NCBI GenBank assembly: GCA_003457065.1
Contig: DMJQ01000154.1
Coordinates: forward strand, 57,596-65,445
Direction of reading: 5' to 3'
Length of the DNA stretch: 7,850 bases
Origin: Clostridiales bacterium
Lineage (GTDB): Bacteria > Bacillota > Clostridia > Tissierellales > Sedimentibacteraceae
The notes below the pieces were generated by a model, which worked only from the letters and a program-made list of their open reading frames with translations, was not told the DNA's origin and did not search any database. This document shows, piece after piece, positions 1 through 5,866 of the stretch. The position numbers were made by a program, and so were the translations under genes. The stretch's first letter is position 1; every line of letters begins with the position of its first letter.

Positions 1-2251
1 CAATGTCGGATTTGGAACCGGTTCTGAATCCGGTAACATTGCCCGACCTGTCTGTTGTGCACACATATACCTTCAGATCGGAGGAGTACTCCATGTAGGT
101 TATGCTGTCGATCAGTAGCTGTGTTGAGTAAATCTGAGTTATTTTAACTTTAGCCGTCTCAGGTGTTACTTTTTCAATTCCTGTAATGGTTCCGTTGACT
201 ATTTCCGCTCTCACGTATGAATTTAAAACAGATAAAACTTTTTTACCTGAGGCAGAACCGGTTGAAACAGAAAACACATTGCTGTTGTTGAAAAACTGGA
301 CGTGGCTTGTGTTGTCGTCAATTTTTGTAACGCCTTTAATCATTCCGTAAATTGTTCCGTTGTATGTTTGCGGAGGATTCGGATTTACCGGTATCACACT
401 TTCGGTTTTAAGCCCTTTGCTTAAATATAAAGCATCAATATGTGAGTTATAACCTATAACCGCTTTGCCTTCCAGGTAAGTGTCAAGCTGTCTCGGTTCA
501 AGCAGCTGATACTTGCCGTTTGATTCATAGACTATAAATGTTTCAGATGACAACCAGTACCCGTTTGCCAATGTATGTGTCTCCGGATTGTAGCCGGTTC
601 CAATATATGTCGGCGACGGTATGTAATTGATTATTTTCAGGTCTCCGCTGGTAACCGGGTCAAACTTTACAAAATCATTCTTTTTTAAATTTGTTTCCTT
701 AACTAAATTATCACCGTTGTCAACTACATTGACTACGCTTGAATTATCTGCAAGTGAATAGTTCTTTAAGCTTCCGAATTTATCGAATATTTTCACAGAA
801 GCGCTGCCGTTTGTGCTGCCATCGGCACTGAGTACTATCCCGAATGTAGTCGGATATTTTCCGTAGCTGAGTATGTCGAGTTTTATTATGTTGTTGTTTT
901 TGTCAAGTATTAGTTTTATATTGTCGTTAACAGCAGCCTTTTCTGTAGATATGAAAGCGTCTCCTGTTTTGTAGCTGATGTTGTTCACAGTATAAAATGT
1001 GCTGTTGTCAGCTGTTTGTATGTTTGTTACCAGACCACCGGTCTGCTTTCTTAAAACATGCAGAGTAAGTGCAGTTTTAGAGGACTGTGTTTCATAAAAA
1101 TATACCACGTCATTTGCTCTAATGTCATCTAAAGATGTTGCATCTCCGGATATATGAAGTTTACTGTAATTAATATCTCCGTTTCTTTTCAACGGAAGAT
1201 TTTTGCCCGCAAAGACTTTGCTGCCGGGTTTATATAAATCTTTTCTTCCGGCGACAGCAACAGCTGTCTCTTTATAGGCTGTTATTCCGATGACAGCCCC
1301 ATTAAAGGAATCATCTTCATAAACTACCCTTATTCTGCTGTCTTTAAGATTATTGAAGTTTCCCTTTTCACCGTTTATGACGATGGGTATGTTGGGAAGC
1401 TGGAATGCTCTTACATTTCCGTAATCATCCGTTACAAATATGACTCTGTTTGTCAGAAGGCTGGTTACTGTTCCTGTAAACTCGTTGTGTCTCGGATTTG
1501 TTACATACACCGGAGTTCCCTTAATGTCGTAATACACATCCCATTTGTTGAACAGATAATCCGCAAAATCAAAGTTTTCCACATTAAGATCGCTTATTGT
1601 GATTTCTTTTGACTGCATTTTTCCCAGCGAAGACATCAGCGTCTTGCCTGTTTTGGAAACGCGGTTGTTATCTTTTACTGTTACTTTGTCACATTGCAAT
1701 GCGTTGTAAAGCATTATGCAAATGTCTCTTCTTGATGCAAAATCGCCTTTAATTTCAATGTTTTGAAATAGATTGAGCTCAAGTGCTTTCCTGTAATAAT
1801 TGTAAGGCCATTGGCCGGGTAAGGATTCATCACTGTATCCCAGAAGCCTGATTATCATTGTGTAGGCTTCCTCGTACTTAATCAGATTATCGGGACCATA
1901 TGCTGTCGGTGAAATTCCTTTTACCAGATTCAGAACATCGGCAAGTTCAACATAGTTTTCTGCCCAGTGTCCATGCATATCTTCGTAAACAGATGTCATA
2001 TTCTTTGTATATTCGTAATATCCCGCCACAACTGTTACTATTTTAGCCATTTCGGCACGTGTTACTTTCTTATCGGGATTAAAAGTGCCGTCAGGGTATC
2101 CCTGTACAATACCGTAACCTGATAATAAACCGACTGCTTCTTCCAAATGTGTATCTTTATTTATGTCGGGAAAAGTCTGTGCATATACACTGGTTAATGA
2201 AGCAAGGTTTACCAATAAAAACATAATAATCAAAAATAATTTCTTCATCAT
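1..2251 (-). CDS. Secreted S-layer homology (SLH) domain protein, C-terminus beyond the window
   Basis: The frame is open from ATG 2251 to the window edge: 750 codons with no stop, and the end of the gene is not seen. Residues 1-24 form a signal peptide (MMKK, then a hydrophobic stretch ending VYA before QTFPD). Three SLH repeats follow. SLH1 (about 27-72) is canonical, with GYPDGTFNPDKKVTRAEM including the TRAE wall-binding motif. SLH2 (about 89-139) and SLH3 (about 148-187) are degenerate, with IKYEEA and ASRRDI at the TRAE position. By family knowledge, SLH domains hold proteins non-covalently to secondary cell-wall polysaccharide, so a cell-surface location is inferred. The remaining 560 or more residues match nothing I recognise. 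They are rich in Asn, Thr, Val and Ile, beta-like, with loosely repeated units and a Pro/Asn linker (VNPNPPQ) near residue 620. The start is a double ATG (2251 and 2248) behind CAGGGTG; the second has the better spacing. Function beyond surface anchoring is unknown. Confidence 0.9.
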   Translation of the reverse strand, partial: MMKKLFLIIMFLLVNLASLTSVYAQTFPDINKDTHLEEAVGLLSGYGIVQGYPDGTFNPDKKVTRAEMAKIVTVVAGYYEYTKNMTSVYEDMHGHWAENYVELADVLNLVKGISPTAYGPDNLIKYEEAYTMIIRLLGYSDESLPGQWPYNYYRKALELNLFQNIEIKGDFASRRDICIMLYNALQCDKVTVKDNNRVSKTGKTLMSSLGKMQSKEITISDLNVENFDFADYLFNKWDVYYDIKGTPVYVTNPRHNEFTGTVTSLLTNRVIFVTDDYGNVRAFQLPNIPIVINGEKGNFNNLKDSRIRVVYEDDSFNGAVIGITAYKETAVAVAGRKDLYKPGSKVFAGKNLPLKRNGDINYSKLHISGDATSLDDIRANDVVYFYETQSSKTALTLHVLRKQTGGLVTNIQTADNSTFYTVNNISYKTGDAFISTEKAAVNDNIKLILDKNNNIIKLDILSYGKYPTTFGIVLSADGSTNGSASVKIFDKFGSLKNYSLADNSSVVNVVDNGDNLVKETNLKKNDFVKFDPVTSGDLKIINYIPSPTYIGTGYNPETHTLANGYWLSSETFIVYESNGKYQLLEPRQLDTYLEGKAVIGYNSHIDALYLSKGLKTESVIPVNPNPPQTYNGTIYGMIKGVTKIDDNTSHVQFFNNSNVFSVSTGSASGKKVLSVLNSYVRAEIVNGTITGIEKVTPETAKVKITQIYSTQLLIDSITYMEYSSDLKVYVCTTDRSGNVTGFRTGSKSDI

Positions 2252-2274
2252 ATACACCCTGATTTCAAATAAAA

Positions 2275-2335
2275 AATACTATATACAGTATTTTCTTATG
2301 AGTTAATTATATAATAAATCTCTATATATAGTATT
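2275..2335. repeat. Pair of similar AT-rich palindromic elements around the SLH promoter (operator-like)
   Basis: Element 1 (2275-2292) is AATACTATATACAGTATT, with 6-bp inverted arms AATACT/AGTATT. Element 2 (2318-2335), read on the minus strand, begins AATACTATATA and then AG, sharing 11 contiguous bases with element 1 and diverging in its outer half. The two 11-bp blocks (2275-2285 and 2325-2335) are perfect inverted copies. Centres are 43 bp apart, about four helical turns, on either side of the candidate -10. This layout suits a dimeric repressor, but no regulator can be named. Confidence 0.4.
2306..2334 (-). promoter_or_regulatory. Candidate promoter of the SLH-protein gene
   Basis: On the minus strand a perfect TATAAT lies at 2311-2306, about 55 bases before the SLH start codon. 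A 17-bp spacer places the -35 at 2334-2329 (ATACTA), which is a poor match to TTGACA. The -10 alone is persuasive, but the whole gap is AT-rich and chance TATAAT matches are easy. The weak -35 would suit a regulated promoter. Predicted transcription start is near 2299. Confidence 0.4.
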
Positions 2336-2344
2336 ACATTAACA

Positions 2345-3265
2345 TTACAATGGGAAGTGTTCACCTTGGCAACTTTCCCTGAATTTCAATTCTTTATCAA
2401 TGTCCGACAGCACTTTTAGCTTGTGCAGAGTCCACAGGGGTTCAATCAGATCCGACTTTTTTCCGTCGCCTGTTAATCTGTGTATAACTGTGTCCGGATT
2501 TAGGAGCATGAGTGCATCACATACAATATCCACATATTCTTCCCTTGTCAATATTTTAAAGCCTGTTTTTTGGTAATATTCTGCCAGATCAGTATTTTTT
2601 AAAACATGAAGCATGTGCAGCTTGACGCCCCACACGTTTTTGGCAGAGACATATTTTACGGAATCAAGCATTTGTGATTTTGTCTCTCCCGGAATACCTA
2701 ATATTAAATGCACGACAGTCTTTATTTTTCTTTTCATAAGTTGTTCACAGGTTTCATCGAATTGTTCCAGCTTATATCCTCTTCGAAGAAATGCGGCAGT
2801 TTTGTCGTGTATAGATTGAAGTCCAAGCTCAACCCAAAGAAATGTTTTGGAGTTCAACTCCTCCAAGAGCTCTAAAATTTCAGAATTTATGCAGTCTGGC
2901 CTGGTGGCTATTGCCAGTCCACTAATTTGTTCACAATTTAAAGCTTCGGAAAATTTCTTCCTCAGGTTCTTAACAGTGTCATAAGTATTGGTATAATTTT
3001 GAAAATATCCAATGTAAGTGTTGCTCTTCCACTTTTTTGACATTATTTGTTTTTGTTCCTGAATTTGCTCGGTTATGGATTTATTCTTATCGGAATTGAA
3101 ATCACCGGAGCCTCTTTCACTGCAGAAAATACAGCCTCTGTTGCCGATGGTGCCGTCTCTGTTGGGGCAGGTGAAATTTCCATCGATTGACAATTTAATG
3201 GTTTTTTCTCCGAAAGTTTTTTTCAATTCATAGTCTAAAGTATGGTATCTTTTATCATTCCACAT
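2345..3265 (-). CDS. Radical SAM protein, TIGR01212 (YhcC/YtqA) family
   Basis: A 306-residue protein, close to E. coli YhcC in length. The cluster-binding cysteines are C33, C45 and C48 in FTCPNRDGTIGNRGCIFC, the family's CX11CX2C form of the radical SAM motif. Other family blocks are YIGYFQNYTNTY (84-95), ATRPDC (120-125), VELGLQS (145-151), LGIPGET (189-195), VKLHMLHVLKNT (214-225) and IHRLTGDG (261-268). The enzyme should bind a [4Fe-4S] cluster and cleave S-adenosylmethionine in the cytosol. Its substrate cannot be read from sequence. From memory, B. subtilis YtqA of this family has been tied to wobble-uridine modification of tRNA; treat that as unverified here. ATG 3265 is chosen over an upstream in-frame ATG at 3334 because it has AAGGGAG 8 bases ahead, gives the family N-terminus, and the longer form would run through the promoter and DnaA boxes. 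Confidence 0.92.
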   Translation of the reverse strand: MWNDKRYHTLDYELKKTFGEKTIKLSIDGNFTCPNRDGTIGNRGCIFCSERGSGDFNSDKNKSITEQIQEQKQIMSKKWKSNTYIGYFQNYTNTYDTVKNLRKKFSEALNCEQISGLAIATRPDCINSEILELLEELNSKTFLWVELGLQSIHDKTAAFLRRGYKLEQFDETCEQLMKRKIKTVVHLILGIPGETKSQMLDSVKYVSAKNVWGVKLHMLHVLKNTDLAEYYQKTGFKILTREEYVDIVCDALMLLNPDTVIHRLTGDGKKSDLIEPLWTLHKLKVLSDIDKELKFRESCQGEHFPL

Positions 3266-3291
3266 TAAAAATTCTCCCTTTTCTACATGAG

Positions 3292-3376
3292 TTATCCACA
3301 GGCTTCTTAAGTTGAATAAAGAAGTTATACACAAATTTTATGCTTTTTTAGGCACTTGTCAACAGATTTATCCACA
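3292..3376 (+). promoter_or_regulatory. Cluster of three perfect DnaA boxes
   Basis: Three exact matches to TTATNCACA lie in the same orientation within 85 bp: TTATCCACA (3292-3300), TTATACACA (3325-3333) and TTATCCACA (3368-3376). Start-to-start spacings are 33 and 43 bp, about three and four helical turns. Two poorer copies, each with two mismatches, lie at 3356-3364 (TTGTCAACA) and 3378-3386 (ATGTGCACA). One more exact box lies on the other strand inside the radical SAM gene (2479-2487). The density far exceeds chance, so DnaA binding is likely. The role, promoter control or DnaA titration, is inferred. No replication genes are nearby, so this is probably not the chromosomal origin. Confidence 0.7.
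3335..3362 (-). promoter_or_regulatory. Sigma-A-type promoter of the radical SAM gene
   Basis: On the minus strand a consensus -35 TTGACA (3362-3357) is followed by a 16-bp spacer and a -10 TAAAAT (3340-3335). The predicted transcription start is near 3328, giving a leader of about 60 bases. Perfect DnaA boxes lie 5 bp upstream of the -35, directly downstream of the -10, and in the leader. Confidence 0.65.
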
Positions 3377-3390
3377 AATGTGCACACTTT

Positions 3391-4575
3391 TCATTTTTTT
3401 GGAGTAAAACGTTCATCATTTTCTTTAAGCTTAATTTTCATAAAAGCATCAATAGAAGATTTTATCAGTGCCGCGACAGGAGTTGCCAAAAATAAACCTA
3501 CGGGACCAAACAATCCTCCTCCTATTATAATAGAAATTATTATTATAATAGGTTTAATCGAAAGTTTGCTGCTTAAAATTCTGGGGTCGATAACCAGACC
3601 GTCTATTTGCTGCACTATCATAATATAGGCAAGCATTGAAAAGCCTTTTCGCGGATTATACAGAACATTTATCAACAGTATGGGGACAGCTCCTATAAAA
3701 GCTCCGAAGTATGGAATTATATTTGTAATTCCTACAATAAGTCCGTCGATGACAGGGTATGGTGTTTTTATAATATATTTTGAACCTGCAAATGTTAAGA
3801 AGCCGGTTATCACAGAAGCAATAAGTTTTCCCGAAATATAGCTTGAAACATTGTCATACAGGCTGTGGGCAATTTTAAACATTTCCAGTGCGGTCTTTCT
3901 GCCGAAGAAGGTGCAGCACAGGCGCAGTGTCCAATTTTCAATTTTTTCCTTGTCAATCAATATGTATACAGAAATAATTATGGCTAACAATAAATTTCCC
4001 GCTGCAGAAAAAATATTAATTACTTTTCCTATGGCAAAATTCAATAATGAGGACATTGCATAAGAAATTTTTTTGTTCATTTCGGCAAGATAGTTTTTCA
4101 GCAATGCATTTTCTTTTCCGAAATCGGACAAATATTTATCTGCCTTGTAAAACAAAACAGGAATATCTCCAGTCAGCTGTTTGATGCTGAGTATAATATT
4201 AGGTGTGATAATTGTGACTATTACGGAAATTATTAATACTATAAATAGAAAAGTTAAAATAATTGCTTCATACCTGTTTTTGATCTTAAATTTATTCTGT
4301 ATGAATACCAATATGGGATTTAAAACCGTTGCAAAGATTATTCCCACAATAATAGGAAGACAGGACTGCAGTATTAAAGACAGTCCGTCTTCTAAATAAA
4401 TGAACCTGAATACGGCAATGTATAAGATAAAGACAGGAAGAAACATTAAAACACTTCTCAGAGAATCACCTTCTTCAGTTATTAATATTATAAAATTTTT
4501 AAATATATGAATAAATACTAATTTTTTGCAGATAACTATATTAGATAATACTTTTTTTATCTTCTTCCAAATCAT
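3391..4575 (-). CDS. AI-2E family (PF01594) membrane permease
   Basis: A 394-residue polytopic protein whose C-terminal half carries the family hallmarks: IIPYFGAFIGAVP (286-298), VQQIDGLVIDPRIL (321-334) and GGGLFGPVGLFLATPVAAL (352-370). Clear hydrophobic segments lie near 43-62, 66-92, 102-127, 180-207, 250-268, 276-303, 313-323 and 341-371, with a soluble loop around 130-178. The family includes proteins proposed to export autoinducer-2 and others acting as Na+/H+ antiporters or in sporulation, so the substrate is not assignable. The start is uncertain. ATG 4575 has only a weak GGGATG ahead of it, inside a hairpin. An internal ATG at 4446 (residue 44) has GAGAAG 7 bases ahead and a TATAAT at 4492-4487, and would still give a normal-length 351-residue protein. 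No terminator separates this gene from the radical SAM gene downstream, so read-through is possible. Confidence 0.9.
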   Translation of the reverse strand: MIWKKIKKVLSNIVICKKLVFIHIFKNFIILITEEGDSLRSVLMFLPVFILYIAVFRFIYLEDGLSLILQSCLPIIVGIIFATVLNPILVFIQNKFKIKNRYEAIILTFLFIVLIISVIVTIITPNIILSIKQLTGDIPVLFYKADKYLSDFGKENALLKNYLAEMNKKISYAMSSLLNFAIGKVINIFSAAGNLLLAIIISVYILIDKEKIENWTLRLCCTFFGRKTALEMFKIAHSLYDNVSSYISGKLIASVITGFLTFAGSKYIIKTPYPVIDGLIVGITNIIPYFGAFIGAVPILLINVLYNPRKGFSMLAYIMIVQQIDGLVIDPRILSSKLSIKPIIIIISIIIGGGLFGPVGLFLATPVAALIKSSIDAFMKIKLKENDERFTPKK

Positions 4576-4578
4576 ATG

Positions 4579-4618
4579 AACATCCCGTAATCTAAAAATT
4601 GCGGGATGTTTGTTTTTA
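4579..4618 (+). terminator. Hairpin with T-tract, shaped as a rightward terminator, at the permease 5' end
   Basis: Arms AACATCCCGTAAT (4579-4591) and ATTGCGGGATGTT (4598-4610) enclose a 6-base loop and are followed by TTGTTTTTA. All 13 pairs form in a plus-strand RNA, counting one U-G wobble (4588/4601). In a minus-strand RNA the same pair becomes an A-C mismatch and there is no T-tract. The asymmetry argues for a rightward terminator, yet no rightward gene precedes it. On the minus-strand transcript the hairpin would cover the weak GGGATG ahead of the permease ATG at 4575. Confidence 0.5.
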
Positions 4619-4691
4619 CAGAATATGCGCTCGACGGATGGGACCGGACAAAACCCATATACTTGGTTTTCAGGATTTTATATGTAACGTG

Positions 4692-4720
4692 TTGACGTTG
4701 CCCTTCAACTATTATATAAT
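4692..4720 (+). promoter_or_regulatory. Near-consensus sigma-A promoter of the aldo/keto reductase gene
   Basis: The -35 TTGACG (4692-4697) is followed by exactly 17 bp and a perfect -10 TATAAT (4715-4720). Transcription should start near 4727, giving a leader of about 20 bases with the ribosome binding site GGGAGAG at 4737-4743. An inverted repeat AACGT-GTTG-ACGTT (4686-4699) covers the -35, and a 10-bp palindrome ATCATATGAT (4726-4735) sits at the predicted start. Either could be an operator, though both are short. Confidence 0.75.
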
Positions 4721-4747
4721 TGAATATCATATGATCGGGAGAGAAAA

Positions 4748-5764
4748 ATGAGAAAAGCATTGTTAGGCAATACAGGCATGGAAGTATCAGTAATAGGGCT
4801 CGGGGGCATACGTATTCAAAGAGTAAGCCAGGATGAAGCCACAAGAATAATACTGGAAGCCAAAAACAAAGGAATTAATTTTATTGATACTGCGCAGGCT
4901 TATACAATAAGCGAGCAATACATAGGAAATGCCCTTAAAGAAGCGGGGAGAGAAAATTTTTATATTGCAACAAAGTCCATGAGTTATGATTATGAATCAA
5001 TGAGAGCTGCCATAGAAAGAAGTCTGAATACAATGCAGCTAAATTACATTGATTTGTTTCAGGTTCACAATGTGAGTAGGCAGGAACAGATGGATTCAAC
5101 ATTTTCAGAAAACGGAGCACTTAAGGCGCTGGTAGAAGCGAAAGAAAAGGGACTGATTAAGCATATAGGCATAACCGGACATATCAGGGAAATTCTTATG
5201 CAGGCAATAGAGCATGAAGAATTTGAAACAGTTCAATTCCCATTTAACCCGGTGGAATCACAGGGAACAGAATTGTTTAAAAAAGCGCTGAAAAAAGGAA
5301 TGGGCACCATAGCTATGAAACCGATGGCGGGCGGAGCATTTACCAAACAGAAATTATCATTGAAATATATTATGAACAGCGGTCTGATTAACGTAGCAAT
5401 ACCAGGTATGGATTCGGTGGAGCAGGTTATAGAAAATGCATCTGTCGGAGAAAATACCGAACCTCTCACTGAAAAAGAGCATGAGGAATTGAACAGGGAA
5501 ATTGAAATATTGGGAAATGATTTTTGCAGAAGGTGCGGATACTGCAAACCGTGTCCTGAAGGCATAGACATACCAAGTGTATTTCTTTTTGAAGGGTATG
5601 TAACGCGATATAATTTGCCTGAATACGGCAAAAGCAAGTACGAAGCTCTGCCTGTGAAGGCGACTTCATGCGTGAGATGCAGGAAATGTGAAAAAAAATG
5701 CCCGTACAATCTTCCGATTGTTGATAAATTAAAGCACGCTGTTGAAACATTTGGTAATATTTAA
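4748..5764 (+). CDS. Aldo/keto reductase with C-terminal ferredoxin-like 4Fe-4S motifs
   Basis: A 338-residue protein. Residues 1 to about 245 form the NAD(P)H-dependent aldo/keto reductase barrel, with the family's catalytic tetrad visible as D47 and Y52 (FIDTAQAYTIS), K76 (IATKSM) and H107 (LFQVHN); KPMAGGAF (191-198) is another family block. The C-terminal 80 residues add two four-cysteine motifs: C260, C263, C266, C269 (CRRCGYCKPCPEGIDIP) and C308, C311, C314, C318 (CVRCRKCEKKCPYNLPI). This fusion is a known subfamily in anaerobes and implies two [4Fe-4S] clusters that could pass electrons to or from the nicotinamide site. The carbonyl substrate is unknown. The start has GGGAGAG four bases ahead and sits behind its own promoter. 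A strong terminator follows, so the gene is probably transcribed alone, apart from the serine operon downstream. Confidence 0.92.
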   Translation: MRKALLGNTGMEVSVIGLGGIRIQRVSQDEATRIILEAKNKGINFIDTAQAYTISEQYIGNALKEAGRENFYIATKSMSYDYESMRAAIERSLNTMQLNYIDLFQVHNVSRQEQMDSTFSENGALKALVEAKEKGLIKHIGITGHIREILMQAIEHEEFETVQFPFNPVESQGTELFKKALKKGMGTIAMKPMAGGAFTKQKLSLKYIMNSGLINVAIPGMDSVEQVIENASVGENTEPLTEKEHEELNREIEILGNDFCRRCGYCKPCPEGIDIPSVFLFEGYVTRYNLPEYGKSKYEALPVKATSCVRCRKCEKKCPYNLPIVDKLKHAVETFGNI

Positions 5765-5776
5765 TAAACGATATCG

Positions 5777-5803
5777 CTCAGTCTCCAGACTGAGTTTTGT
5801 TTT
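5777..5803 (+). terminator. Rho-independent terminator after the aldo/keto reductase gene
   Basis: A perfect 7-bp stem CTCAGTC/GACTGAG (5777-5783 and 5788-5794) closes a 4-base loop TCCA and is followed by TTTTGTTTT. It begins 12 bases after the stop codon. It separates the reductase from the transporter gene, so the serine operon needs its own promoter or read-through. I see no convincing promoter in 5804-5850; the best candidate is a weak TTAAGG-17-TAAAGT at 5819-5847. Confidence 0.88.
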
Positions 5804-5866
5804 GAATAATAAAAGTAATTAAGGAAATAAATATTACAATATAAAGTAAAAAAAGGAGAAGGATTC

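Noticed and set aside
2275..2335. Inverted 11-bp repeat as a terminator of the radical SAM gene
   Set aside because: Arms almost entirely A/T with a 39-base gap; a stable RNA hairpin is unlikely, and the shared motif orientation fits operators better.
3266..3334. Longer form of the radical SAM protein starting at ATG 3334
   Set aside because: It would overlap its own -10 element and two DnaA boxes, has no clear ribosome binding site, and adds 23 residues not typical of the family.
3266..3390. DnaA box cluster as the chromosomal replication origin
   Set aside because: No dnaA, dnaN, recF, gyrB or rpmH in the window, and the boxes sit on a gene promoter; a regulatory or titration site is more likely.
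3356..3628. 90-codon plus-strand open frame opposite the permease 3' end
   Set aside because: Low-complexity Ile-rich shadow of a repetitive membrane-helix coding stretch.
4621..4685. Possible riboswitch or structured leader (GC-richer patch with ATGGG...CCCAT)
   Set aside because: It lies upstream of the reductase promoter, so it is not in that mRNA; the arms are only 5 bp and no known riboswitch core was seen.
4572..4844. 90-codon minus-strand open frame across the divergent intergenic region
   Set aside because: Covers the reductase promoter and start and the hairpin; no ribosome binding site or recognisable protein.
5233..5709. 158-codon open frame on the minus strand within the aldo/keto reductase gene
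   Set aside because: Antisense shadow of a gene with clear catalytic and cluster motifs; composition not protein-like.
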